A stretch of 64,000 bases of DNA, from NCBI RefSeq assembly GCF_001953745.1, contig NZ_LWLN01000001.1:496001-560000 (forward strand), in the 5' to 3' direction. Position numbers and translations under genes: made by a program. The notes beneath the pieces are model-generated. The model did no database searches, was not told where the DNA came from, and was given only the letters and a program-made list of their open reading frames with translations. Origin of the DNA: Natrinema saccharevitans. Its GTDB lineage: Archaea > Halobacteriota > Halobacteria > Halobacteriales > Natrialbaceae. Each line of letters begins with the position of its first letter. The first letter of the stretch is position 1. This document shows positions 33,505 through 42,804 of this stretch, piece after piece.

Positions 33505-34434
33505 TCAGCGCAGTTCCGAGACGATTTCCCGGGTCGCCCGTCGCACCGCCTCGTCGCTCGAGAGCCGGGGCTCCCAGCCCAGCGCCGAGAGCTTCTCGAT
33601 CGAGAGCCGCATCTTCGGCACGTCGCCGGTCCAGCCGCGGTCGCCGCCGGTGTACTCGAACGCGGGGTCGAGGTCCAGTTCGTCCGCGACGATGGCGGCG
33701 ATCCGGTCGACCGAGGTCGTCGTCCGCGTGCCGAGGTTGTAGGTGTTCATCGCGTCGTCGGCGTTCTCGACGACGTGACACATCGCGTCGAGACAGTCCT
33801 CGATATGGAGGTAAGACTTCTCCTGGCGGCCGTTACCCAAGATGGTCAGCGTCTCGGGGTCGTCCCGTAGCTTCTCGATGAAGTCCGGAATCACCGCCCC
33901 GCGCAGTCGCGGTCCGACCACGTTCGCGAACCGAAAGTTCCAGACCGTCAGATCGTGGCTGTGGGCCCGCGCCGAGAGCAGCCCCTCGTCGGCCAGCTTG
34001 CTCGCCCCGTAGGCGCTGATCGGCTCGAGCGGGGCGTAGTCCTCGGGCGTCGGCCGCGGTGCCTCGCCGTAGACCGTCGAGGAGGAGGTGTAGGCGATCT
34101 CCGTGACCCCCGCGTCGGCCATCGCCTCGAGGAGGGTCCGGGTCATTCGCGTGTTGTCGTCGAACTGACCGTGGGGCCGGTCCGTGTCGACGTGTTTCGA
34201 CGCCGCGAGGTGGAAGACGAGGTCGACGTCGTCGAGCGCTCCCTCGAGCGCGTCGGGCTCGGTGAGGTCGGCCGCGAGGAACTCGGCGTCGTCGGGGACG
34301 CGGTCGCGGTCGCCGTTCGAGCAGTCGTCGACGACCGTGACGGCCGCGCCGTCGGCGAGCAGGCGCTCGGTGAGGTGGGAGCCGATGAAGCCGGCCCCGC
34401 CCGTGACGAGTACGTGTCGACTCGAGATGGACAT
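33505..34434 (-). CDS. NAD-dependent sugar epimerase/dehydratase
   Basis: A 309-residue extended SDR. The Rossmann motif is VLVTGGAGFIGSHL (GxxGxxG, residues about 8-21), FHLAASKHVDTDRP follows, and the catalytic Ser/Thr and Y-x3-K are in TSSSTVYG and ISAYGASKLADE. RFANVVGPRLRGAVIPDFIEKL and KSYLHIEDCLDAM fit UDP-glucose 4-epimerase-like enzymes. It probably makes a nucleotide sugar for the adjacent glycan genes. It has no iron box itself and lies upstream of the flippase-like gene on the same strand with a 112-nt gap. The start at 34434 gives MSISSRHVLVTGG. Confidence 0.9.
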   Translation of the reverse strand: MSISSRHVLVTGGAGFIGSHLTERLLADGAAVTVVDDCSNGDRDRVPDDAEFLAADLTEPDALEGALDDVDLVFHLAASKHVDTDRPHGQFDDNTRMTRTLLEAMADAGVTEIAYTSSSTVYGEAPRPTPEDYAPLEPISAYGASKLADEGLLSARAHSHDLTVWNFRFANVVGPRLRGAVIPDFIEKLRDDPETLTILGNGRQEKSYLHIEDCLDAMCHVVENADDAMNTYNLGTRTTTSVDRIAAIVADELDLDPAFEYTGGDRGWTGDVPKMRLSIEKLSALGWEPRLSSDEAVRRATREIVSELR

Positions 34435-34553
34435 GAGCACTGATTCAGCGACCCGTTGGTAAGTAGTTGCGTTTCGCGTCGAGACGGCGCTGTTGCTCGT
34501 GCGCGAGCGGGCGTTCGACCGGAGACGAGAATGTCGATTCGGAGAACGGACGC

Positions 34554-35813
34554 TTAGACGCCAGTGGAGTACCGCAGGAGGCCGGCGAACCCGCCGAAGG
34601 CGTTGAGCAGTTGTTCGCCCTTCTCGAAGTCCGTCGAGATGAACTTGGTCTCGGTACCGCGCTGTTCGGCGATCTCGATGAGGTGGTCGATGGCGTCCTC
34701 GCGGTCCTCGTCGGTCGCCTCGACCTCGGTCCCGCAGTCGGTACAGGTGTGGGTCGGCGTCGATTTGCGCCGGTCGATGACCTCGCGTTCGGTCGCGCCA
34801 CACTCGGGACAGTCGTAGGTGACCACGTCCTTCCGGAGGTCCTCGCTGATGAGCAGGCGATCGACCGCCCCCATCATCAGGTTCTGGCGGGTCTGCTCGA
34901 AGCCGTAGGTGGCCTTGTCGCCCGCGTTGAGTTCCTCGAAGAACTCCTCCATCACCTTCTTGTCCTTCATCACCTCGGCGTCGGCCAGGGCGTCCTCGGC
35001 GTTGTCGACGAGGTCCTTCAGGCCGGACTCGTCGGTGTAGGCGACGTCGAACTTGCCCAGGACCTCGTCCTGGAGTTCGTGGTGGAGGTAGTCGCCGTCG
35101 AGGAACTCGTCTTTGGTCGGCGAGGGACCGCCCACGAGAATGCCGTCGATCTCGTGGCGCTTGGGGACGAACAGGTCGTTGGCCATCCCCGCGACTTCCT
35201 GGTAGAAGTTGTCGATCGCCTCGAGGCGCAGGCGGGCGAATCGCTGGGCGGACTGGCCACCCTTTCGCTGCTTTCCGGGGACCAGCGAGGAGGCGGACTT
35301 GACCGGCTCGATGCGTTTGCCCTTCAGCCAGCCGACGTTTGCCTCGCGGCGGTCGAGGACGATCAGGCCGTACAGGCCCTTGTCGGCCAGCATCTCCTCT
35401 AGGGGCTCGGTCAGGAAGTCCGAGTCGCAGTGATAGCGGAAGGACTCGATGGGCTGGGGCGGACTCTCGAGGACTTTCGTGACCATTTCGGTGCGACCGC
35501 CGCCGGAGTCGACCGCGCCGGAGAACAGCACCATCCCGTTCTCGGGCGGGTACGTGCTGTAATACTTGAGACGATCTTTGATGCTCGTCAGCGCGTCCTG
35601 CACGGCCGTTCGGGTCTGTTTGGACTTGATGTTGGCCGCTTCGCTGTGTTCCTGCGTGACGTGCTGGACGACGTCACTGATCTGTCTGTCGTCGGGAACG
35701 TAAATCGTCACGAGCTGCGTTCCGGAGCCGTCGTAGTCCTTGAGATCCTCGATGACCTTCCGGAACTCGTACTTTTTCCGGTCGGATTGCTCCTGCTCGC
35801 CCTCCTGGCTCAT
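34554..35813 (-). CDS. prf1: Peptide chain release factor aRF1
   Basis: A 419-residue class I release factor recognising all three stop codons. The N-terminal decoding motif NIKS is in EAANIKSKQTR (about residues 60-63). The peptidyl-hydrolysis GGQ is at residues 185-187 (KGGQSAQRFARLR). The C-terminal domain carries a mini zinc ribbon with CPECG and CTDCG. The start at 35813 (MSQEGEQEQSDRKKYEFRKVIEDL) matches family length; in-frame extension further upstream is antisense noise. It is the only such gene here. Confidence 0.96.
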   Translation of the reverse strand: MSQEGEQEQSDRKKYEFRKVIEDLKDYDGSGTQLVTIYVPDDRQISDVVQHVTQEHSEAANIKSKQTRTAVQDALTSIKDRLKYYSTYPPENGMVLFSGAVDSGGGRTEMVTKVLESPPQPIESFRYHCDSDFLTEPLEEMLADKGLYGLIVLDRREANVGWLKGKRIEPVKSASSLVPGKQRKGGQSAQRFARLRLEAIDNFYQEVAGMANDLFVPKRHEIDGILVGGPSPTKDEFLDGDYLHHELQDEVLGKFDVAYTDESGLKDLVDNAEDALADAEVMKDKKVMEEFFEELNAGDKATYGFEQTRQNLMMGAVDRLLISEDLRKDVVTYDCPECGATEREVIDRRKSTPTHTCTDCGTEVEATDEDREDAIDHLIEIAEQRGTETKFISTDFEKGEQLLNAFGGFAGLLRYSTGV

Positions 35814-35998
35814 TACACGTATAAAACCGGTCTGTCGGTAAGAATCCTTTGACACACCGATCGACCGGGGCGACCGCCCGGTCCGACGACGTCCGATCGG
35901 GCCGCGTTCGGTCGCCGGTCGACCGACCGTTCCAGCGGGCGGGCGGTGAGGTGACGATTTAAGGGGGTGCCGTTCCACTGTCCGGACAGTACCCACGC

Positions 35999-36868
35999 AT
36001 GTCTCACGAGACTGTCTACGCCATCGCGAGCGGAAAAGGCGGCGTCGGGAAGACGACGACGACGGTCAACCTCGGCACGGCCCTCGCGGACGCCGGGGCA
36101 CGCGTTGCCATCGTCGACACCGACCTCGGGATGGCGAACCTCGCCGGGTTCGTCAGCCTCTCTCCCGACTCCACGACTCTTCACGACGTGTTGGCCGGCG
36201 ATGCATCGATCGAGGACGCGACCTACCGACTGGCCGACAACATTGTCGCAGTGCCGAGCGGGACGACCCTCGACGAGTACGCCGAGACCTCCCCCGAAGG
36301 GCTGCGCGAGGCCGTCGACGACCTCCGCTCGCGCTTCGACTACGTCCTGCTCGACGTCGGGGCCGGCATTAGCCACGAAACCGTCCTGCCGCTCGGACTG
36401 GCCGACGCCGTCGTTCTCGTCTCGACGCCCGAGCCCGCCGCCGTCCACGACACGAAAAAGACCGTCGAGCTGACCGACCGCTCCGGCGGCGAGGTCGCGG
36501 GCCTCGTCCTGACCCGAACCCGACCCGACGGCGACGTCTCCCACGAGGAACTCGCCGACCGCCTCGAGGTGTCGCTGCTCGGGACGATCCCCGAGGACCC
36601 GTCGGCCCGGGACAGCGTCTACGCCGGGACGCCGCTGGTCGTCTACGAACCGGACGGTCCGGCGGCCGTCGCCTACCGGCGGCTCGCCGCCGATCTAACC
36701 GGCCTCGAGGTTCCCGTCCCGACCGACGACGAACCGGGGACGGCCGATGGGGGCGCAGACGACACGGCGGACGCGGCGTCCGAGGCGGCCGCCGACGAGG
36801 GCGACGGACGGGAAGCCGCCCACGACGACGTCTCGAGTGCGATCACCGAAGCCGAGTCCGATCCCTGA
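35999..36868 (+). CDS. MinD/ParA-family ATPase
   Basis: A 289-residue deviant-Walker ATPase. The signature KGGVGKTTTTVNLGTALA begins near residue 13, VAIVDTDLGMANLAG supplies the A' motif, and YVLLDVGAGISHETVLPL the Walker B region. A 50-residue acidic tail (TADGGADDTADAASEAAADE) follows the domain. Haloarchaea encode several MinD paralogues, which position chemotaxis and archaellum machinery rather than FtsZ; which paralogue this is cannot be told. No ParB or MinE partner is adjacent. The ATG at 35999 is the first codon of the beta-1 strand. Confidence 0.9.
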   Translation: MSHETVYAIASGKGGVGKTTTTVNLGTALADAGARVAIVDTDLGMANLAGFVSLSPDSTTLHDVLAGDASIEDATYRLADNIVAVPSGTTLDEYAETSPEGLREAVDDLRSRFDYVLLDVGAGISHETVLPLGLADAVVLVSTPEPAAVHDTKKTVELTDRSGGEVAGLVLTRTRPDGDVSHEELADRLEVSLLGTIPEDPSARDSVYAGTPLVVYEPDGPAAVAYRRLAADLTGLEVPVPTDDEPGTADGGADDTADAASEAAADEGDGREAAHDDVSSAITEAESDP

Positions 36869-37158
36869 TCGGCGGCCCGAACGCGCCGGGTAACGGGTGC
36901 CTTCCGCCGGCGATTGGCCGTCGGTATCCGCCCGCGGTTCGGAACGGGCCGATTACCGCCGTTCGACAGCTTCACGAGCGCGTGACGGTCTGACGCCACG
37001 TACGGTCGATCTCGAGCCGATATGGCCGACGTTTGGATCTGTTTGTCGGTCCCTTCCCGCGCGGTTTCGACCGTCGGTTCGATCCGAACGAGTCGCCGTT
37101 CGTGACTGACCGGGTAACGAACTTATTACTAATCACGACTGTTCCCGATGGGTCGCCC

Positions 37159-37674
37159 ATGGAGCGACGAAAGATCCTCCTCGGCAGTGGCGCTGCGCTC
37201 GCAACGGTCCTCGCCGGTTGTTCCAGCGACGAAACCGGCGACGACGAATCGAACGATGACGACGACGGGTCGCCGTCCGACGGCGGGAACGGTGACACCG
37301 ACGAGCCCGACGACGAGAACGAGTCCGACATCCCCGGGATGGACACGGACGCGATGACACTCGACAGCGAGAAGGTGTCGATCGAGGACATCAACAAGGA
37401 CGGCGACGAGGTCGACGTCGTCGCGACGACTACCACGACCGACCTCGATGTCCTGCGTGCGGAACTCCAGTCGATCGGGGAGACGCTCGCGGCGGCGATC
37501 ACCGACCCCGAGGCGTTCGCGGCCGAGGTCAACAGCGTCACCTGGGTCCTCGAGCAGGACGGGGCGATGGTGATGTCGTTCTACGTCGACGTCCAGTGGG
37601 CGATCGAGTACATCAACGACGAGATCGACGATGACGAACTCGCCGATCTCGTGTTCGAGACCACCGACGAGTAA
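37159..37674 (+). CDS. Tat-type lipoprotein of unknown function
   Basis: A 171-residue protein from ATG 37159, MERRKILLGSGAALATVLAGC. The paired arginines and lipobox (Cys about 21) predict Tat export and lipid anchoring. A 45-residue Asp/Asn/Gly/Ser linker follows. The folded C-terminal domain (about residues 70-171) reads KVSIEDINKDGDEVDVVATTTTTD through FYVDVQWAIEYINDEI. A GAACTTATTACTAA element about 30 nt upstream fixes the start and rejects a longer in-frame reading from 37033. No family is named with confidence. The preceding 290 nt (36869-37158) show no gene. Confidence 0.8.
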   Translation: MERRKILLGSGAALATVLAGCSSDETGDDESNDDDDGSPSDGGNGDTDEPDDENESDIPGMDTDAMTLDSEKVSIEDINKDGDEVDVVATTTTTDLDVLRAELQSIGETLAAAITDPEAFAAEVNSVTWVLEQDGAMVMSFYVDVQWAIEYINDEIDDDELADLVFETTDE

Positions 37675-37783
37675 GCGCGCACGTCCGTGCGGACGGCGTC
37701 GTTCTTTCGGCCACGCCCCACCCAGCCGCGGGACCGTCCCGACGGCCGGCACCGCCGCGACCGCCCCGGGGGGTCCCGGCCGC

Positions 37784-39571
37784 TTACATCGACCGCGGCG
37801 CGGCCACGCCCAGGATCGACAGGGCGTTCGCGACCGTGTGTTTCGAGGCGGCGACCAGCGCGAGTCGGGCCTCGCGAACCTCGGGATCGACGTCGTCGGC
37901 CAGCACCGGACACTCCCGGTAGAAGCCGTTGAACCGATCGGCGAACTCGCGAGTGTAGGTCGCGATCCGGTGGGGCTCGAGGTCGTCGCCGGCCTCGTCG
38001 ACGACCGCCGGGAACCGCGCGATCGTCTCGAGCAAGTCCCGCTCGGCGTCGGTCCCGAGCAGGTCGGCCTCGAGGGCCTCGAGAGTCACGTCCTGGGTCT
38101 CGAGGTCGGAATCGGGATCGAGGCCGGCCTCTTCCAGGATCCCACAACAGCGCGCGTGGACGTACTGGACGTACGGTGCGGACTGGGCCTCGAAGTCCAG
38201 CGCGCGGTCCCACTCGAAGGTGATCGCCTTCGTCGGCTGTTTCGAGACGATGTCGTACCGAACGGCACCGATCCCGACCTGATGGGCGATGCGCTCGATG
38301 TCGTCGTCGTCGAGTTCGTCGTCGCGGATGCGGTCGTCGAGCCGGTCCTCGACCTCCTCGCGCGCCCGGTCGATCGCCTCGTCCAGCAGGTCGTCCAGAT
38401 CGACGCCGGTCCCGCGACGGGTACTCATCTTCCCCTCGGGGAGGTTGACGTAGGAGTACAGCACCTGCCGGAGGTCGTCGGTATCGTTGCCCAGCAACTC
38501 CAGCGTCGTCCGGAGCTGTCGGGCCTGTAACTTGTGGTCCTCGCCGAGCACCGTCACGGCCCGATCGTACTCGTCGAACTTCCACTCGTGGTGGGCCAGG
38601 TCCCGCGTGGCATAGAGGGAGGTGCCGTCCGAACGCAGGAAGACGAGGTTCTTGTCGATCCCGTGATCCTCGAGGTCGAGCTGCCAGGCATCCTCCTCGT
38701 AGACCGACTCGTCGAGGTCTTTGAGCCGCGAGACGAGGTCGTCGGTGTCGCCGTTGCGCATGAAGCGGGTCTCCTTGACGAACTCGTCGAACTCGGCTGG
38801 CAGGCGCTCCAGACACTCGGTCATCCCGCCCAGCACCTGATCGACGACCTCGCTGACGCGCTCGTAGGTCTCGTCGTCGCCCGCCTCGAGGCCCTGCATG
38901 ATCGACTCGATCTCGGTCTCGGCCGCTTCGACCTCCTCGTCGGGCGCGTTCTCGAGGACCCGGTTGCCCTTCCGGTAGTAGCGCACGAGGTCGTACTCTT
39001 TGCGGTCGCGTTCGGGCTCGCTCTCCAAGTCCGCCTCGTCGAAGGTCTCGTAGGCCCAGGTGAAAACGGCCATCTGTCGGCCGGCGTCGTTGACGTAGTA
39101 GTGGCGATCGACGTCGTAGCCGGCGTACTCGAGCAGGTTGGCGACGGCGTCGCCGATGATCGGGTTCCGCGCGCGGCCGACGTGGACCGGCCCCGTCGGG
39201 TTCGCGCTCGTGTGTTCGACGACGACGCTCGTGTCGCGGTCCGGCAGGTGACCGTAGCGCTCGTCGGTCGCTTCGGACAGCGTCTCGGCGAAGTAGGCGT
39301 CGCTGGGCAGGAAGTTGAGATAGGGGCCCTGCGTCTGCACCACCGAGACGTAGGTCAACTCGTCGGCGTCGATCTCGTCGGCGACCCGCCCGGCGACCTG
39401 CGGCGGCGGCGCACCGGCCTCGCCGGCCAGTCGGAAGGCGACGCTCGAGGCCAGCACGCTCGCGACGTCGTCCGGCGGTTCTTCGATCCCGAGATCGTCC
39501 GTCGGAAAGTCGAGCGCGGCGAGCGCCCCCTCGAGGGCGCCCTCGACTTCCGCGCGTAGGGCAAGGAACAT
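37784..39571 (-). CDS. argS: Arginyl-tRNA synthetase
   Basis: A 595-residue class I synthetase charging tRNA-Arg. The N-terminal Add1 domain is about residues 1-105. The HIGH-type motif lies in [15 protein letters not shown], followed by the Rossmann core ([16 protein letters not shown]). The KMSKS-type loop is [10 protein letters not shown] near residue 385, and the C-terminal anticodon-binding DALR domain includes [18 protein letters not shown]. Length and motif order are as in other haloarchaeal enzymes. The gene is single and monocistronic. Its upstream region is occupied by an inverted pair of dispersed repeats. Confidence 0.96.
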   Translation of the reverse strand: MFLALRAEVEGALEGALAALDFPTDDLGIEEPPDDVASVLASSVAFRLAGEAGAPPPQVAGRVADEIDADELTYVSVVQTQGPYLNFLPSDAYFAETLSEATDERYGHLPDRDTSVVVEHTSANPTGPVHVGRARNPIIGDAVANLLEYAGYDVDRHYYVNDAGRQMAVFTWAYETFDEADLESEPERDRKEYDLVRYYRKGNRVLENAPDEEVEAAETEIESIMQGLEAGDDETYERVSEVVDQVLGGMTECLERLPAEFDEFVKETRFMRNGDTDDLVSRLKDLDESVYEEDAWQLDLEDHGIDKNLVFLRSDGTSLYATRDLAHHEWKFDEYDRAVTVLGEDHKLQARQLRTTLELLGNDTDDLRQVLYSYVNLPEGKMSTRRGTGVDLDDLLDEAIDRAREEVEDRLDDRIRDDELDDDDIERIAHQVGIGAVRYDIVSKQPTKAITFEWDRALDFEAQSAPYVQYVHARCCGILEEAGLDPDSDLETQDVTLEALEADLLGTDAERDLLETIARFPAVVDEAGDDLEPHRIATYTREFADRFNGFYRECPVLADDVDPEVREARLALVAASKHTVANALSILGVAAPRSM

Positions 39572-39670
39572 ACCCGCCCGTATTCAGGGCCGGAGTAAAG
39601 GGATGTCGGGTTTCGGCTCGAACTCGTCCGAACGCGACTCGAGTATGTAGACTCCACGAGCAGCCAATAT

Positions 39671-39785
39671 GCGGTGGCGCGCGCTGTCGGCTGACTGAGC
39701 GTTAGCGAGGGCAGCCGATGACGCTGCGCGAGGGATGAGCGAGCGACTGCAAGGAGCGAACGAATCGGTTGGGGAGGGTGTTGTC
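39671..39785 (-). repeat. Dispersed repeat family A, copy 3 (inverted)
   Basis: Read on the minus strand it shows CCTCCCCAACCGATTC, CTCATCCCTCGCGCAG, GTCATCGGCTG and the end GACAGCGCGCGCCACCGC, the same order as at 5091-5210 and 39897-40024. The stretch 39572-40073 otherwise holds no gene. Confidence 0.7.
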
Positions 39786-39896
39786 CTCATCGTTCCCACG
39801 TTAGCGAGATGCGTTGCTTCTGGGTCGCGTCAGAACGTACTGTTCCAACCTGTTGTGTTCGACCGTGGACAAGCGGAGGGAAGTGTCCTGCTACCG

Positions 39897-40024
39897 TAGC
39901 AACACGGAGTGGCCACGGCCTCCCCAGCCGATTCACTCGCGCCTGCCGGCGCTCGTTCATCCCTCGCACGATGTCATCGGCCGCCTCCGTTCGCACTCCG
40001 GCGGCCGACAGCGCGCGCCACCGC
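39897..40024 (+). repeat. Dispersed repeat family A, copy 2
   Basis: Starts TAGCAACACGGAGTGGCCAC and ends CGACAGCGCGCGCCACCGC. It faces copy 3 across about 110 nt of unique sequence, so the two could form a large cruciform or hairpin transcript. Confidence 0.7.
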
Positions 40025-40073
40025 GAGGGAAATATGTCCACTGCGGATTCGCTACGAGACGACGATCCGTCCG

Positions 40074-40610
40074 TCACTCGAGAGACTGCGCAGCCTCCCG
40101 AAACCGCTCCTCGTGGACCGGCCGAAACGTCTCGCTCGAGGCGTCGAACGCGGCGGGCGTCCAGAACCGGGCGTCCGTCGCGTCGCTACCCGCGACCGGT
40201 TCGCCGGTGGCGTCGGCCCGGTCGGCCACGTAGTGGACCGTCACGACGTGTTTGCCCGTTCGGGGCGGCATCGCCGACGCGGACAGGATCTCGAGGTCGG
40301 CCGGATCGACGGCGACGCCGGTCTCCTCCTCGAGTTCGCGGGCGGCCGCCGCGGGCGGTTCCTCGCCGGTCTCCATGTGGCCGCCGGGGATCGTCCACTC
40401 GCCGACGCCCGGCGGGACGCCCCGCTCGACACAGAGAACGGCCGGGTCCGGCCGGGAGCGGTCGACGACGGCGACGCCGGCACAGGGGACGGGGTTGTGC
40501 CAGACGATCGCCTCGCAGGCCGGGCAGCGCTTTCGCTCGCGGTCGTCGGCGCTCGTCCGCTCGAGGCGGGTGCCACAGTCGGGACAGAACGTCGGGGGTC
40601 GGCTGACCAT
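40074..40610 (-). CDS. Nudix hydrolase with N-terminal zinc ribbon
   Basis: A 178-residue protein. A zinc ribbon is at the N-terminus (FCPDCGTRLER and RCPACEAIVW), and the Nudix domain follows. The Nudix box GGHMETGEEPPAAAARELEEETGV (near residues 74-97) has the G-x5-E-x7-R-E-x2-E-E pattern that binds Mg and hydrolyses nucleoside diphosphate-linked compounds. Zinc-ribbon Nudix proteins of this size resemble the NudC/ADP-ribose pyrophosphatase group, but no NAD-specific motif is obvious. It is read toward the repeat pair. A palindromic element separates it from thrC. Confidence 0.9.
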   Translation of the reverse strand: MVSRPPTFCPDCGTRLERTSADDRERKRCPACEAIVWHNPVPCAGVAVVDRSRPDPAVLCVERGVPPGVGEWTIPGGHMETGEEPPAAAARELEEETGVAVDPADLEILSASAMPPRTGKHVVTVHYVADRADATGEPVAGSDATDARFWTPAAFDASSETFRPVHEERFREAAQSLE

Positions 40611-40637
40611 CTATCGACGGTTCGATATGCAGTCCTC

Positions 40638-40716
40638 ATACGGTTTGCTGTAACGATTTCCCGGTGCGACCCAGGCCGTCGCGGTCGCTCCGGAACTGAC
40701 GTACAGCAGACCGTAT
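40638..40716. repeat. 3'-end palindrome family B, copy at thrC stop
   Basis: ATACGGTTTGCTGTA (40638-40652) and TACAGCAGACCGTAT (40702-40716) form a 15-bp inverted repeat with one mismatch. Read from thrC, the element starts at its TGA and continues ATACGGTCTGCTGTACGTCA, like copies at 53303 and 56989. Confidence 0.75.
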
Positions 40717-41843
40717 CAAAGGGTCTTCAATCCACTGCCGGTCAGCGGGACGACGACGTCGTCCCCGTCGTCGACGACGCCGTTTTCGCGGTACTGCTCG
40801 AGGGCCGCCGGCGCGACCGCACAGGTGGGTTCGACGTAGAAGCCGTTGCGATGTAGTCGGTCGAGCGTGGTCTCGATCGGTCCCCCACCGAGGGAGATGG
40901 CGTCACCGTCGGTTTCCTCGATCGCCTCGAGGATCTCGGTGCCGCGTGCGGGTTCGCTGATCCGAATGCCGTCGGCGATGGTCGTCCCATCGCCGTCGGC
41001 GGTGTCCCCGCCGAGCGCGGCGACGATGGGGGCGTAGCCGGCCGCCTGCGCGCCCAGTAGCCGCGGCATCCCGTCGACGATGCCCGCCTCGTTCAGCAGC
41101 GAGAAGCCCCGATACGCGCCCAAAAAGAGCGTCCCGTGACCGATCGGGAGGACGACGGCGTCGGGGACGGTCCAGCCCTGCTGGGCGGCCACCTCGAACG
41201 CGAAGGTCATCGTGCCCGCGTAGAAGGCGGGGTTCCAGGCGTGGCTGGCGTACCAGCCGTCGCCGGTCTGGAAGGGGGCCTCGCCGTCCCCGTCGCCCTC
41301 GACGGCCCGGTGACAGGCCGCGGTGACGTCCTCCCGAGAGCCCTCGATCCGAACCGGGCGGGCGTCGGCCCGCTGGATCGTCATCAGCTTCGACTGCTTG
41401 ACGTCGGCGGGGACGTAGATGTCCGCGTCCAGCCCCGCCCGCGCGGCGTAGGTCGCGATCGACGCGCCGGCGTTGCCCGAGGAGTCCTCGATGACCTTCT
41501 CGACGCCGAGTTCGACCGCCCGCGAGAGCGTCGTCGTCGCGCCGCGGTCCTTGAACGATCCCGTGGGGAAGACGTACTCGAGTTTGAACTGCGCGTCCCA
41601 GTCGGGGGCCTCGACCAGCGGCGTAAAGCCCTCGTAGAAGGTGACGTGCTGTTCGATCGGGAGGAACTCGAAGAAGGTCCACAGGCCCTCGGTCGTGTCG
41701 AGGTTGTGCAGCGGGAGCGGATCGCCCTGCGGGTGCGGTCGCTCGTCGAACTCCAGTGCGTGGCCACAGCCACAGCGCCAGGGTTCGTCCGGTCCGGCCT
41801 CGTAGACGGTCCCGCAGTCGGGGCAGGTGAGATCGGCCGCCAT
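40716..41843 (-). CDS. thrC: Threonine synthase
   Basis: A 375-residue fold-type II PLP enzyme. The N-terminus has a rubredoxin-like knuckle (CPDCGTVYEAG and CGCGHALEF). The PLP lysine is in PTGSFKDRGATTTL (near residue 95), SSGNAGASIATYAARAG follows, and LPIGHGTLFLGAYRGF is the phosphate-binding loop. These features match threonine synthase, which makes threonine from O-phosphohomoserine. Its ATG starts 1 nt after the stop of the AspA-like gene, so the two form an operon, which is unusual for thrC and may point to a related PLP activity. Confidence 0.85.
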   Translation of the reverse strand: MAADLTCPDCGTVYEAGPDEPWRCGCGHALEFDERPHPQGDPLPLHNLDTTEGLWTFFEFLPIEQHVTFYEGFTPLVEAPDWDAQFKLEYVFPTGSFKDRGATTTLSRAVELGVEKVIEDSSGNAGASIATYAARAGLDADIYVPADVKQSKLMTIQRADARPVRIEGSREDVTAACHRAVEGDGDGEAPFQTGDGWYASHAWNPAFYAGTMTFAFEVAAQQGWTVPDAVVLPIGHGTLFLGAYRGFSLLNEAGIVDGMPRLLGAQAAGYAPIVAALGGDTADGDGTTIADGIRISEPARGTEILEAIEETDGDAISLGGGPIETTLDRLHRNGFYVEPTCAVAPAALEQYRENGVVDDGDDVVVPLTGSGLKTL

Positions 41844-41844
41844 A

Positions 41845-42804
41845 TCAGTACTCGTCGACGTCGGTGCCGACCGAGCAGACGTACTCCCCGGTCGCGACCT
41901 GCGGGAGCCGTCTGGCCCGCCAGAGGATGCCGTCGCTGTCGGCGGTCACCTCCGCTTTCGGCTCGCCGAAGGGGGTCGTCACCTCGAACAGCGTCTCGCC
42001 CGGGCGGACCCGATCCCCGAGGTCTTTCGTTCGGGTCACGAGCCCGCCGGCCGGGGCCCCGTACTGCTCGAAGCCCTTCGCTCGCGTCTGGACCTCGAGC
42101 GGGTGGGCCTCCTCGAGGAAGTTGTAGTACCGGAGGACGTTGAACACGCCCGTGACGCCCTTTCGAACGCTCTCCTCGTCCCAGCCGACGGCCCCGCCGA
42201 GTTCGGGGTCGACGGTCGGGATCCCCTCGTCGGGGGCCGCGCGGGCCAGCTGGCCGTCCGGCCCCTTCTGGTCGAGAACGTAGCCGCAGCCGAAGGCCTT
42301 CGCCAGCTCGAGACACTGATCGTGGAGCCGGTGGCGCTTGCCACAGCGGACCCGGACCTCGTCTACCATCCGGCTGGTCGACCCCTGGTGGAGATCGAGG
42401 ATCAGGTCGGCCCGCGAGGCGGTCTCGAAGGTCGCGGCCGCGATCCGTTCGGTCGAGGTGCCGCCCTCGTTGCCCGGATAGGCCCTGTTCATCTTCGTGT
42501 CGTCGATCGGGTTGCGGTGTTCGGCCACCTGGAACGCGTGGTAGTTGACGATGCCCACGATCAGGATCGTCCCCGAGAGTTCGGCGGGGTCCAGTCGCGG
42601 CACGACCCGCTGGACGACGCCGACGCCGTTGAGTTCGTCGCCGTCGCTCGCCGCCTGCATGTAGAGGGTCTTCCCCGGCTTCGCGCCGTTGACCACGGCC
42701 ACGGGCAGTCCGAACGGACTGCCATCCCGCGTCTCGCCGACCTCGAGACGGCCCGTATCGATCTCCCCGGGCCCCGCGCTCGCCGTACCGAGCGTCGTCG
42801 TCAT
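41845..42804 (-). CDS. AstE/AspA-family zinc deacylase (DoeB-like candidate)
   Basis: A 319-residue member of the succinylglutamate desuccinylase/aspartoacylase family. PGKTLYMQAASDGDELNG, DDTKMNRAYPG and ADLILDLHQGSTSRM correspond to the metal and substrate sites, and the C-terminal 70 residues form the usual beta domain. The first zinc motif is DGDE where the family normally has HGDE/HGNE, so a ligand His is replaced by Asp. Relatives include DoeB/EutE, which deacetylates N-acetyl-diaminobutyrate in ectoine breakdown. That role is inferred from the genes 15 kb away and is not certain. Confidence 0.75.
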   Translation of the reverse strand: MTTTLGTASAGPGEIDTGRLEVGETRDGSPFGLPVAVVNGAKPGKTLYMQAASDGDELNGVGVVQRVVPRLDPAELSGTILIVGIVNYHAFQVAEHRNPIDDTKMNRAYPGNEGGTSTERIAAATFETASRADLILDLHQGSTSRMVDEVRVRCGKRHRLHDQCLELAKAFGCGYVLDQKGPDGQLARAAPDEGIPTVDPELGGAVGWDEESVRKGVTGVFNVLRYYNFLEEAHPLEVQTRAKGFEQYGAPAGGLVTRTKDLGDRVRPGETLFEVTTPFGEPKAEVTADSDGILWRARRLPQVATGEYVCSVGTDVDEY

